From the NCBI RefSeq assembly GCF_902150045.1, contig NZ_CABFVU010000002.1, positions 1,396,486 through 1,460,485 of the forward strand: 64,000 bases of DNA, in the 5' to 3' direction. This document shows positions 1 through 8,902 of this stretch, piece by piece. The translations under genes were made by a program, and so were the position numbers. This DNA is from Chitinophaga polysaccharea. Its GTDB lineage: Bacteria; Bacteroidota; Bacteroidia; Chitinophagales; Chitinophagaceae. The notes beneath the pieces were generated by a model. That model did no database searches. It was not told the origin of the DNA and saw only the letters and a list, made by a program, of their open reading frames with translations. The number at the start of each line of letters is the position of its first letter. Within the stretch, counting starts at the first letter, position 1.

Positions 1-1
1 A

Positions 2-2257
2 GTATTTCATATCGCCAAGCCACTGCAAAGGGCCACTGTTTACATCAGCGGACTGGGTCAGTTTGATCTTCATCTCAACGGAAAAAAAACAGGAGATCAT
101 TTCCTGGATCCCGGCTGGACAAAATACGATCAGCATGCCCTCTATGTTACGTTTGATGTAACGGAGCAGTTACACAGCGGCGATAATGCCATTGGCGTAA
201 TGCTGGGCAACGGTTTTTTTTATGTGCCGGGAGAAAGGTACCGCAAACTCACCGGTGCGTTTGGTTATCCACAGCTGATTTGCAGGTTATACCTGCAATA
301 CCACGATGGCAGCACAGAAAATATTATCAGCGATACCAGCTGGAAAGCTGCGCCCGGCCCTGTTACTTTTTCCAGCATCTACGGCGGGGAAGATTATGAT
401 GCCAACCTGGAACAACCCGGATGGGATACACCTTCTTTTGATGATGCAGGCTGGAAAAATGCGGTAGCTGTAACCGGTCCGCCGCAACTGGATGCACAAA
501 CTGCGGCACCACTGAAAATATTTGACCGCTTTACCCCTGTTAAGGTCACACAAACCGGGCCTGCTACCTGGGTGTACGATATGGGCCAGAATGCCTCCGC
601 CATTCCTGCCATCTCCCTGAAAGGGAAAAAAGGAATGGTAGTACGTATTACGCCCGCAGAACTTATTACAGACAAAGGCCTGGCAGATCAATCTGCCGTA
701 GGCAGCCCGGTATTTTTTAATTATACACTCAAAGGAGAGGATACAGCGTACTGGCAACCGCAGTTTATGTACTACGGCTTCCGGTACATACAAATTGACG
801 GCGCCGTGCCAGCAGGCAAAAGCAATCCTGAAGGACTGCCTGAAATACAAACGCTGCAAAGTTTGCACACCCGTAATGCAGCAGCTACTATCGGGCAATT
901 TACCTGCTCCAATGAATTGTTTAATAAAACTTTTAAGCTGATCGACTGGGCCATCCGCAGTAACACCGCCAGCATATTCACCGACTGCCCGCACCGTGAA
1001 AAACTGGGATGGCTGGAAGAAGCGCACCTGGTGGGCAGCTCCATAAGGTACAACTATGATATTGCCGCGCTTTGCCGGAAAGTAGTACGTGATATGATCC
1101 ATGCGCAAACAGCAGAAGGGCTTATTCCCGACATAGCGCCAGAGTATGTGCATTTTGAAGATGGTTTTCGCGATTCACCGGAATGGGGAAGCAACGGTAT
1201 CATTTTACCCTGGTATATGTACCAGTGGTATGGAGATAAATCAGTACTGGAAGAAAGCTACCCGATGATGACCCGTTATGTGAACTACCTGGCGCAAAAA
1301 TCAGATCATCATATCCTTTCGCATGGGCTGGGCGACTGGTACGATATTGGCCCGAAATTCCCCGGGGAAGCGCAGCTCACTCCCAAGGGTATTACGGCAA
1401 CGGCTATATACTATTATGATCTCAGTATCTTATCTAAAGTGGCTGCGTTGTTAGGAAAAACAGCAGACGCGCAAAAATACCTTTCCCAAAGCGAAGCGGT
1501 AAAGCAAGCGTATAACCGTGCTTTTTTCAACGACAGCACCAAACAATATGCTACCGGAAGCCAGACAGCCAATGCCATGTCTGTATACATGCAGCTGGCA
1601 GATCCCCGTTATAAAGCCGATATCGTGGAGAACATTGTGGCAGATATCCGCCGGCACAACAACGGTATTACCGCCGGTGATATCGGTTACCGTTACCTGC
1701 TCCGTGTGCTGGACGATGAAGGCCGTTCGGATGTGATTTATGATATGAACAGTCGCACCGATGTACCCGGCTACGGCCTGCAATTAGCCAAAGGGGCCAC
1801 TGCGCTCACCGAATCCTGGCAGGGATACCGCGATGCTTCCAATAATCATTTCATGCTGGGTCACCTGATGGAATGGTTCTACAGCGGGTTAGCCGGTATA
1901 CGGCCAGCAGCAGGCAGTATTGCTTTCCGTGATATTGTAATAAGGCCGGAACCCGTTGGAGATGTTACTGCTGCTAAAGCCAGTTATCTTTCTCCCTATG
2001 GTGAAATTGTGAGCGACTGGAAAAAGGAAGATAATACTTTCACATTACGTGTGCACATACCGGCAAATGCGCGTGCTACTATTTATATGCCCGCGGAGTC
2101 GACGTCGGATATTACAGTGAACGGTGTGGCAATGGCAATAGAGAAGGGGTATAAAGAAGGCCGGTATATAATGGAAACCGGTTCCGGAGATTATGTGCTG
2201 CATGTGGTGAACCGCAGGCCGGTGACTACGTCGGCGGATAATTATGCGGTGAGGTGA
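2..2257 (+). CDS. Alpha-L-rhamnosidase, GH78 (5' end outside window)
   Basis: The reading frame is open from the first bases of the window, so the N-terminus is missing. The visible part starts inside the carbohydrate-binding N-domain typical of bacterial GH78 rhamnosidases (residues such as ISGLGQFDLHLNG and LDPGWTKYDQ are readable upstream of base 200). The (alpha/alpha)6 catalytic domain carries FTDCPHREKLGWLEEAHL, the GH78 signature with the acidic general-acid region, and later ALTESWQGYRDASNNHFMLGH and the AGIRP strand before a C-terminal beta-domain. Known family role: hydrolysis of terminal alpha-L-rhamnose from plant glycans or glycosides; Bacteroidota members are usually periplasmic or surface-exposed. 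The signal peptide cannot be assessed. The next gene lies 79 bases downstream on the same strand and is unrelated in function as far as I can see. Confidence 0.93.
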   Translation, partial: VFHIAKPLQRATVYISGLGQFDLHLNGKKTGDHFLDPGWTKYDQHALYVTFDVTEQLHSGDNAIGVMLGNGFFYVPGERYRKLTGAFGYPQLICRLYLQYHDGSTENIISDTSWKAAPGPVTFSSIYGGEDYDANLEQPGWDTPSFDDAGWKNAVAVTGPPQLDAQTAAPLKIFDRFTPVKVTQTGPATWVYDMGQNASAIPAISLKGKKGMVVRITPAELITDKGLADQSAVGSPVFFNYTLKGEDTAYWQPQFMYYGFRYIQIDGAVPAGKSNPEGLPEIQTLQSLHTRNAAATIGQFTCSNELFNKTFKLIDWAIRSNTASIFTDCPHREKLGWLEEAHLVGSSIRYNYDIAALCRKVVRDMIHAQTAEGLIPDIAPEYVHFEDGFRDSPEWGSNGIILPWYMYQWYGDKSVLEESYPMMTRYVNYLAQKSDHHILSHGLGDWYDIGPKFPGEAQLTPKGITATAIYYYDLSILSKVAALLGKTADAQKYLSQSEAVKQAYNRAFFNDSTKQYATGSQTANAMSVYMQLADPRYKADIVENIVADIRRHNNGITAGDIGYRYLLRVLDDEGRSDVIYDMNSRTDVPGYGLQLAKGATALTESWQGYRDASNNHFMLGHLMEWFYSGLAGIRPAAGSIAFRDIVIRPEPVGDVTAAKASYLSPYGEIVSDWKKEDNTFTLRVHIPANARATIYMPAESTSDITVNGVAMAIEKGYKEGRYIMETGSGDYVLHVVNRRPVTTSADNYAVR

Positions 2258-2336
2258 TGGTACTTCCATGCTGCTGTGCGTGTATATACTATTTGCATAG
2301 CACGCAGAGAAGTCACTCATCCCCCAAATAATCATT

Positions 2337-3719
2337 ATGAATGAAACATTGCTTAATGTGATTCAAAAGGATTTACCCGCATTCCTGCAACAGCTGGATA
2401 AAAAACGTATTCCTCACCCGGAAACTACCCTGGAAAGAACAGATATTGCTTACCTGGAAACCTTACAAGACAATAACTGGCAACGGCAGGAGCAGGTATC
2501 GCTTTACCTGGTACTGGCATACAGTAATTGTGAGATAGGTGAACCCAGGGCGGCGATTCATTATTTTGAACAAGCCTTTACACTATCCGACGACTATTTC
2601 CCGCAAGGTGCTTTACTGGCAAAAGTTTACCTGGAGGCATTGCATACCGTGGTGGCACAAACCGGCGATGTGTCCCTGCTGAGTAATGGCCTGGAATGGG
2701 CAGAGAAATTTGAGTTTATCACGTTGAATGTACACAAGGAGCTTGCAGCCATCTATTACCAGGCAAAGGATAATGATACCGCTGTAGCCCTCTGGACCCA
2801 ACATCTGCAGAATGATCCGCACTGTATAACTACTTCCCATATACTGATGAGCACCTTATTGGGCCTGCATCGTTATGAAGCAGCCGTTGCAGTTTACAAA
2901 CATGCGCCGGCGGCTGTGCAACAGGTATCTTTTTTACAGCTCCTGGCGGGGCATTGCTATAAAGCAACAGGAGAATATGCAGAGGCGGAAAAGCTGTATA
3001 AAGCGGCGATGGCAGCACCTTACAGCCCTAAATGCCTGCCTATGTGCGCACTTGCTGCGTTATATGCGGAAACCAATACTGATCATAGTATAGCGCATAA
3101 CTGGTACCGGCAGGCCGTAGAAGAAAAGGGGAGCAGCTACGATATGCTGCATGCTAAAATATGTTATCTCTGTTTCCTGGCCGATCAGGGACAGACAGGA
3201 GATGCATTGTCGCTGCTCCAGTTTATGGAACAGCAGCTTAACTTTAATTATCTCCGGCTTACCCCTTATGACCTGAACCGCGTAGCCTGGCGCCTGTACC
3301 TGCTGAATACCCGCTTAGACCTTGCCCTGAAATTTTCGCGGCGGGCTGTTGAACAGGGCCCGTATGCCAGGGATTATGCGCATACATTAGTGGCCCTGAT
3401 GGCCCGTTTAAGAGAGTGGGAGGCAATACCGCCCTTTGTTGAGCGCTGGTTGGAGCTTTCTGATGACGATATTGTAAAATCAGCCTGGAACGATTACAGC
3501 CTGGTATTCCAGGAAGCCATTATACAGGATCAGCAGGTAACCCTTGGCGCACTGCTTACCGAACAGGTTTCAGACTGCTGGCGGGCAATACGGTGCGCCT
3601 TATACAAGACTACGGAGTTTGGGGAGATAGTAGAAATTCCTGAAGATATTTACCCGGTGGCGGAGCAACTTTATAAACAGTTTATTTTCCGGGATACACC
3701 ACGCATATTTCCTTCATGA
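2337..3719 (+). CDS. TPR-repeat protein of unknown role
   Basis: This 460-residue protein has no signal peptide or membrane segment and is probably cytoplasmic. It is almost entirely helical, with tetratricopeptide-like repeats: for example GEPRAAIHYFEQAFTLSDD near residues 68-86, the AGHCYKATGEYAEAEKLYKAAM unit around 205-226, and LDLALKFSRRAVEQGPYARD near 330. Such repeats act as protein-docking scaffolds, but no partner is indicated. It follows the rhamnosidase on the same strand and ends just before a MITE-like element, with the next gene convergent. I cannot assign a function. The start ATG is the first one in frame after the upstream gene. Confidence 0.8.
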   Translation: MNETLLNVIQKDLPAFLQQLDKKRIPHPETTLERTDIAYLETLQDNNWQRQEQVSLYLVLAYSNCEIGEPRAAIHYFEQAFTLSDDYFPQGALLAKVYLEALHTVVAQTGDVSLLSNGLEWAEKFEFITLNVHKELAAIYYQAKDNDTAVALWTQHLQNDPHCITTSHILMSTLLGLHRYEAAVAVYKHAPAAVQQVSFLQLLAGHCYKATGEYAEAEKLYKAAMAAPYSPKCLPMCALAALYAETNTDHSIAHNWYRQAVEEKGSSYDMLHAKICYLCFLADQGQTGDALSLLQFMEQQLNFNYLRLTPYDLNRVAWRLYLLNTRLDLALKFSRRAVEQGPYARDYAHTLVALMARLREWEAIPPFVERWLELSDDDIVKSAWNDYSLVFQEAIIQDQQVTLGALLTEQVSDCWRAIRCALYKTTEFGEIVEIPEDIYPVAEQLYKQFIFRDTPRIFPS

Positions 3720-3724
3720 AGAAA

Positions 3725-3832
3725 GAGGCTGTATCATAACTAACTTAATGGGTGTGAGAATCGCAGATACGAAAATTTTCTCCACCCGGTACCCGAGTAA
3801 AATCGGGTAAAAGTTATTTATGATACAGCCTC
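3725..3832. mobile_element. MITE-like element with 15-bp terminal inverted repeats
   Basis: Bases 3725-3739 (GAGGCTGTATCATAA) are the exact reverse complement of 3818-3832, giving a 108-bp element with perfect 15-bp ends and no coding capacity. A second small hairpin (ACCCGA / TCGGGT, 3791-3808) sits inside. The ends resemble the GAGGCTGT...-type termini seen on some Bacteroidota insertion sequences, but this is from memory. No clear target-site duplication is visible. It lies between two convergent genes, so a bidirectional terminator is the main alternative reading. Confidence 0.5.
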
Positions 3833-3839
3833 AACTTTT

Positions 3840-4658
3840 TTAAGACAGGAACAGATCCCGCTGCAGTTTGCCGCCCGGCACCACTGCATACTTATCAAAA
3901 TTGGTGATGCCCGTCGCTTTCAGTACCTCTTCATCAATCAATGTATGGCCTGAATAAGAAGCTGGTTGCTGCAGGATATATTCCACGGCATCGGCAATGA
4001 TTTCAGGGGTACGGCTTTTATTGATCAGGGAATCCCCGCCCAGCAGGTTTTTCACTGCTGCGGTGGCGATGGTAGTAGCCGGCCACAGGGCATTGGAGGC
4101 AATTTTATATTTCTCCAGCTCATTGGCCCAGCCCATTGCCAGCATACTCATATTGTATTTGCTGATGGTATAGGCAAGATGTGGCCCAAACCATCTTGGG
4201 TCCATATTCACCGGTGGAGACAGCGTAAGGATATGCGGATTATTTCCTTTTTTCAGGTAAGGAAGGCAATGTTGTGTTACCAGGAAGGTGCCGCGTACGT
4301 TGATATCATACATCAGATCGAAACGTTTGGCAGGGGTTTCTTCCGTGTTTGTAAGCTGTATGGCTGATGCGTTGTTAATCACCACATCTATACCTCCGAA
4401 TTTTTCAACGCCTTGCTGTACGGCAGCGGCTATCTGTGCTTCTTCCCGGATATCCACCTGTACAGCAAGCGCTTTACCTCCCGCAGCTTCTACTTCTTCG
4501 GCGGCAGAATAGATGGTGCCTCCCAGTCTTAGATCCTCTTCCACGCTTTTGGCGGCAATGATAATATTAGCTCCTTTACAGGCAAGGCGTAGTGCGATGG
4601 CTTTGCCTATGCCACGGCTTGCGCCGGTAATAAAGATGGTACGTTGCTGAAATGACAT
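3840..4658 (-). CDS. Short-chain dehydrogenase/reductase (SDR)
   Basis: This 272-residue classical SDR has a Rossmann dinucleotide-binding motif TGASRGIG at residues 11-18, NNAS at 95-98, and a catalytic Ser147-Tyr163-Lys167 triad (YTISK). The sequence NNASAIQLTNTEETPAKRFD and the LSPPVNMDPRWFGPH segment resemble the human HSDL2-like/SDR42E branch of bacterial oxidoreductases acting on lipid or steroid-like substrates; the substrate is unknown. A run of three alanine/lysine residues in the N-terminal part (AAKSVEED) favours NADP(H), but this is inference. The protein is cytoplasmic. Its start codon lies at the edge of a perfect 15-bp inverted repeat (see separate entry), which suggests translational or transcriptional control. 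The AraC-like gene immediately upstream on the same strand could be its regulator. Confidence 0.9.
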   Translation of the reverse strand: MSFQQRTIFITGASRGIGKAIALRLACKGANIIIAAKSVEEDLRLGGTIYSAAEEVEAAGGKALAVQVDIREEAQIAAAVQQGVEKFGGIDVVINNASAIQLTNTEETPAKRFDLMYDINVRGTFLVTQHCLPYLKKGNNPHILTLSPPVNMDPRWFGPHLAYTISKYNMSMLAMGWANELEKYKIASNALWPATTIATAAVKNLLGGDSLINKSRTPEIIADAVEYILQQPASYSGHTLIDEEVLKATGITNFDKYAVVPGGKLQRDLFLS

Positions 4659-4733
4659 AACCCTTGCTTTTAGCGGTGAGAAAGAAAGAGGAATTTAAGG
4701 AATCTTTCTCTGACCACAAAAAGCAAGGGTTAT
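4657..4733 (-). promoter_or_regulatory. Long hairpin covering the SDR start codon
   Basis: ATAACCCTTGCTTTT at 4657-4671 is the exact reverse complement of 4719-4733, and inner arms GAGAAAGA (4678-4685) and TCTTTCTC (4703-4710) extend the stem. In the minus-strand transcript the 3' arm contains two bases of the SDR start codon and the presumed ribosome landing site. It could be an mRNA structure that hides the start codon, or an operator for a dimeric repressor. The sequence cannot decide which. Confidence 0.55.
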
Positions 4734-4817
4734 TTTGAGGGATAGTAAATTGCCGGACCAGGATTGATCCGGCATATTAACAACCTAAAAAATCAAAATG
4801 GGGAATATTCAATCTCT

Positions 4818-5825
4818 TCATTGACTATTACGGATGATAGCGAAGGAACAGTTAAAATAGGATTCAAAAAGGGTAGTGAATTCTTCTACATTGTTCATTG
4901 CTATAGAAGTACAAATTTTTTCCAGGGGCTCTGCAGTGGTTACGGCCGTGCTATATGCCTGCATCATTTGCCGTTGCAGGTGAAAGCGTTCCGGCGCTAT
5001 ATAAAAGCTATCCATGAAGGCTTCCCGCAGTTCCTGGATACCCAGGTCGAGCAGTACCGACATTTTAGCTATTGAGAATTTTTCGTTGGTAGTATTGACG
5101 AGGTATTTAATGGAGTCTTCCAGTTTTTCGGATACATATAGCGGGAACACCCGCATGGGTTCGTCTTCCATTTCATCCTGTGCGGCGAAATTCATGTACA
5201 GATCCAGGCAGCACCTGTGCATGAATACTTCTGCCTGTTTACCTATAAATTTACAATTACAGATGGCATCAATCAACTCTGTACAGGCCATGTTAATATG
5301 ATAGGGCTCTATATTAACGGGAGCGCTTCCTTTCCTGGATGTTTTTTTTGCTATAGTGGCGAGCTCAGGATATTCCTTTGCCATTTCGGCCATATCTTCC
5401 GGTCTAATATCGATATGGAAGCTGAACATATTGTCCCATGCTTTCATAGGCGCTCTATGCGAGCTGGGTTCGAGTTTGAACAGGGTCATTTCCCTTTTGG
5501 CCATCATATAAGGGCCCCGGTCTGTGATTTCGGCCACTACTTCACCTCCGGCCATAAAGTGGAGTGTCAGTAGTTCGATCCTGGTGTAGGGTATTAACAT
5601 GATATCCTGTTCCTTATTAAATACTTCATGTGTACGGAGCGTGAACCGGCCAAGTTTTATGGTTTGGCTAACGATATCCACGTATTCATCACTTCTGAAA
5701 GAGATTTTAGCGGCGGGCATGGCCAGGTGTTGATATTCCTGGGGTAAACTCTCAATTTTAACGAATACCTGGTCATCTTCATCGATTCTTAATCGTATAC
5801 GGGGTAAATTACTGGGCCTTTTCAT
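4818..5825 (-). CDS. AraC-like helix-turn-helix regulator, divergent
   Basis: This protein has 335 residues, no signal peptide and no membrane segment. The C-terminal ~95 residues have the layout of an AraC/XylS DNA-binding domain with two HTH units: one near FSIAKMSVLLDLGIQELREAF and the second near PLEKICTSIAMNNVEEFTTLFESYF. The second matches the family pattern (hydrophobic-aromatic spacing ending in ..F...Y/F) but lacks the usual GF.d.syFsr.Fkk core. The N-terminal part (KREMTLFKLEPSSHRAPMKAW...) looks like a sensory region of unknown ligand. It lies upstream of the SDR gene on the same strand with a 159-base gap containing a large hairpin. Assignment as a transcription factor is by similarity of layout only. 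Confidence 0.6.
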   Translation of the reverse strand: MKRPSNLPRIRLRIDEDDQVFVKIESLPQEYQHLAMPAAKISFRSDEYVDIVSQTIKLGRFTLRTHEVFNKEQDIMLIPYTRIELLTLHFMAGGEVVAEITDRGPYMMAKREMTLFKLEPSSHRAPMKAWDNMFSFHIDIRPEDMAEMAKEYPELATIAKKTSRKGSAPVNIEPYHINMACTELIDAICNCKFIGKQAEVFMHRCCLDLYMNFAAQDEMEDEPMRVFPLYVSEKLEDSIKYLVNTTNEKFSIAKMSVLLDLGIQELREAFMDSFYIAPERFHLQRQMMQAYSTAVTTAEPLEKICTSIAMNNVEEFTTLFESYFNCSFAIIRNSQ

Positions 5826-6109
5826 AACATTGTTTTTTTGTAAAAGGTGGTGTAAAAAAGTCTGTTATATTGCCTCCTGACCGGGCTGACTGAAGAGTTT
5901 TTATAGGATAGTAACAAACTATTTCAATCAGGCCTTTTCAGTTTTGAATCTTTCTCCTTTATAGTACACTGGTTGATTTGCCGGCGTACTATGAATATGA
6001 ATTTTTTTTTGGATTTTGAGAAAAAAGGGTCACTAATAAGAATACTAGCGACCGGATGCATGAGTGCGTAAGGGGTGTAAACCATCCACCCTCTTACACC
6101 GCGTAGAGA
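5826..6109. other. Intergenic, AT-richness boundary
   Basis: No gene was recognised here. The composition becomes clearly AT-richer to the right. A weak hairpin GGTGTAA (about 6076-6082) / TTACACC (about 6096-6102) lies just past the stop of the GH2 gene on the minus strand and may act in transcript termination, but there is no T-run after it. Confidence 0.4.
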
Positions 6110-8806
6110 TTAATTATTTTGAGGCCATGTAGGGAGGCCGGCTTTCATTTTTTGGAGGGTTTCGGCGAAAACTCTTTCTTCATCTGCTGTTCGTTTCATT
6201 TTAAGTGCTTTTTCTTCCCAAATTATACCTTCGCTCGATTTATTTAATTTATGTAATAAATTTGCATAAGTGTCATACGCACTTGGGTTATACTGGTCCC
6301 ATGTTTCCAAATCATATTTAATCACTTGTGTAGCAAACTCAAGTATAATCGGATCATCAACATTTATAAAGATTAACCATGTTAGATTATTGATTTTATA
6401 ATCAGGATGCTTGTATGCCTTTTTAAAGTATAACTTATAATATTTCCCATAATTTTTCCAGTCTTGAGTATCGTGATAGTACATCATTTGTTTGCCAAGT
6501 ACTAATTCTTCTCCCAGTTGTCCGTATTTATGACTCATTTCCTGATACAAAGAATCCCAATTAAGAGCGGTTACTTTATCTATAAATCCTGGAAAGTCAC
6601 TTTTCTCTATTACTTGCTTAACTTTATATTGTGCATACACTTTGCCAAATATTGCATTTACTTTATCTACATTCGTACTTAGCAAATAGAAGCCTCTGTC
6701 ATCTGTCGTGTTAGTTATGTAGTTAATAAAGAGCAGATTTTCTTTGCTGAGAGGGGTTGTTAGAATGTCAATATAGCTATTGCCTACCTCTGTAGCATGT
6801 AATTGATCTTTTTTGCGCAGAGCAGTAAGTACAAGTCTTCTTAAAAATGAAGAATCCAATTTCCCTTTTTTATACTGAAGTAATAACTCTTCATATCTGT
6901 TATCATTGTCATCCGAATTAATATTTGTGGCAATAGTGAAACTGGGATTTGTGTCTATATTTCCTTTGATAAGGGTTCTATTTATATCCCTTAAATTATT
7001 AAGAGGAATTTTAATGATTTCCCTATCATAGGTTAGCAGGCCATTTTCTTCTCCTTCTACATCAAACGGCTGAGTGTAAATGGCCCCGCTCAAGCCTTCT
7101 TTCTCAAGCCTTTTAAGAGTAAAAATCATTTGTTCATATTTTTGCTTGAGCTCATCAGCGGTCGAGCTGATATACCCCCATCCTTGTAAATCGTCCCATT
7201 GGTGGCTTGGTACCGCTACTCCTATACCTCCAAATTCTCCAAGTACTTTTGCTTTTCCTGGCAGACCTGGTGGGTTTCGTGGTTCGGGATATGCGTGGAC
7301 GTCTGTAAGGTCACTACTAACCCATGGGTTAATGGATGCTTCTCTCAATTCATTATTGACATATAATAATTCGCCTGAATGACCGTTGATAATCCTACTT
7401 GAATCATATTTTTTTACCCATTCTGTGATTCTCTGTTGGTCATAGGCACCCCATCGTTCGTTAAAAACAACCCATGTAATTATGCTAGGGTGATTGTATA
7501 ATTGCTCAATTGTTTCCTTTATTTCCTTTTCAAATATTTCTTTTGACCCATTGGGAAGACTGTGGGGGGGATTCACAAAATCTTGCCAAACAAGTACTCC
7601 GATTTTGTCCGCATAATAATACCATCTTTCCGGCTCAATTTTGATATGTTTTCTAATTGTATTAAACCCCATTAATTTAATTGCTTTAATATCGAAAGAT
7701 AAGGCTTCATCTGTCGGTGCTGTATACAAACCTTCCGGCCAATATCCTTGATCTAAGACACCAAAATTAAAAGTATATTGATTGTTTAAATAAATCCGAT
7801 CTCTCCCTTTTTCGTCTTTTTGGATATTTATTTTTCGCATACCAAAGTAGCTCTTAATTTCATCGAGTACTTTTACTTTATTGCTACTTAGTAATTTGAC
7901 AGAAAGATCATACAGAAATGGGGTGTCCGGAGACCAAAGCCTAGTATTGGATATAGGCAAGTTTATACGGGTTTGATTGCTATCATTTGTTATTCGTACT
8001 CGTTGAGTGCTCAATACCTTTCCTAAGGAAATAGCTGATACTTCCAGAAACATATTGGCTTTAGCATTACATGTATTTATCAAGACAGATAATAAATTTC
8101 GATCTATATCAGGGCTGGTTTTGATTTTTTTTATATGTGCTAATGGAACTTTTTCTAGCCACACGGTCTGCCATATCCCACTTGTTGGGGTATAATAGAT
8201 ATTTCCTGGATTTAAAGTTTGTTTTCCGTGCGGATTAGGGCCCTGATCAGTGGGGTCATATACTTTTACCAATAATTCATTGATGCCTGATTTGAGATAA
8301 TCTGTAATGTCAATTGAAAACCCTTCATAACCATTTGTATGTATAGCTACATTTTTCTTGTTTATAAAAATTGTTGCCTGCCAATCTACGGCTCCAAAGT
8401 TTAAAATTAATCTATCAGTTTTTTTTAGAACCGGAGCTTCTAAATCCATTTTGTACCATAGACGTTCGTCTGGTTTTAGCGTTTTCTTTACCCCGGACAA
8501 TGCAGATTCGATTGGGTAAGGAACTAATATTGTCCCATTGTATGAGTTTGGGAAATCTGTGGCTGAATCAGTAATAGCATACTCCCATAAACCATTTAGA
8601 TTCTGCCAGTTATTTCGTTCAAGTTGGGGCCTGGGATATTCTTTTGATTTTATTAGAGGATTCACTTTCCAACGTGTTTGCATGTGAATTGGTTGCATAC
8701 GATAAAGGTCTATATTTTCCGCCGTTGTATCTGATTGGCCGTGAGCGAAGATAGATCCTGTTATCAACAATGTCAGCGATAATAGATGTTTTTTACTTAA
8801 CTTCAT
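6110..8806 (-). CDS. GH2 glycoside hydrolase with C-terminal helical module
   Basis: This 898-residue secreted protein begins with a signal peptide (MKLSKKHLLSLTLLITGSIFAHGQ). It then has the GH2 order: sugar-binding jelly roll (about residues 55-220, with LNGLWEY and VPYPIES), immunoglobulin-like domain (about 225-330), and a TIM barrel with FNERWG (E450, expected acid/base) and LGEFGG (E524, expected nucleophile). Family activities include beta-galactosidase, beta-glucuronidase and beta-mannosidase; the substrate here is undetermined. After about residue 630 comes a roughly 260-residue helical tail (NRYEELLLQYKKGKLD... ending GLPTWPQNN). I recall this tail type from Bacteroidota thioredoxin-like proteins, not GH2 enzymes, so the fusion is odd. 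It is the last gene of a SusC-SusD-GH2 unit on the minus strand and is AT-rich like its neighbours. Confidence 0.88.
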   Translation of the reverse strand: MKLSKKHLLSLTLLITGSIFAHGQSDTTAENIDLYRMQPIHMQTRWKVNPLIKSKEYPRPQLERNNWQNLNGLWEYAITDSATDFPNSYNGTILVPYPIESALSGVKKTLKPDERLWYKMDLEAPVLKKTDRLILNFGAVDWQATIFINKKNVAIHTNGYEGFSIDITDYLKSGINELLVKVYDPTDQGPNPHGKQTLNPGNIYYTPTSGIWQTVWLEKVPLAHIKKIKTSPDIDRNLLSVLINTCNAKANMFLEVSAISLGKVLSTQRVRITNDSNQTRINLPISNTRLWSPDTPFLYDLSVKLLSSNKVKVLDEIKSYFGMRKINIQKDEKGRDRIYLNNQYTFNFGVLDQGYWPEGLYTAPTDEALSFDIKAIKLMGFNTIRKHIKIEPERWYYYADKIGVLVWQDFVNPPHSLPNGSKEIFEKEIKETIEQLYNHPSIITWVVFNERWGAYDQQRITEWVKKYDSSRIINGHSGELLYVNNELREASINPWVSSDLTDVHAYPEPRNPPGLPGKAKVLGEFGGIGVAVPSHQWDDLQGWGYISSTADELKQKYEQMIFTLKRLEKEGLSGAIYTQPFDVEGEENGLLTYDREIIKIPLNNLRDINRTLIKGNIDTNPSFTIATNINSDDNDNRYEELLLQYKKGKLDSSFLRRLVLTALRKKDQLHATEVGNSYIDILTTPLSKENLLFINYITNTTDDRGFYLLSTNVDKVNAIFGKVYAQYKVKQVIEKSDFPGFIDKVTALNWDSLYQEMSHKYGQLGEELVLGKQMMYYHDTQDWKNYGKYYKLYFKKAYKHPDYKINNLTWLIFINVDDPIILEFATQVIKYDLETWDQYNPSAYDTYANLLHKLNKSSEGIIWEEKALKMKRTADEERVFAETLQKMKAGLPTWPQNN

Positions 8807-8902
8807 TTTTATTGATTGGTTATGCGTATTAATTCTTTCTTAGGATTCAATCGAAGTAGTATCTTATTTGTATCACGATGTGTATTTATAGAAGGATGAC
8901 AA

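Noticed and set aside
3725..3832. Simple rho-independent terminator between the TPR and SDR genes
   Set aside because: The arms are 78 bases apart and match exactly over 15 bp; a MITE-like element fits better, though termination is not excluded.
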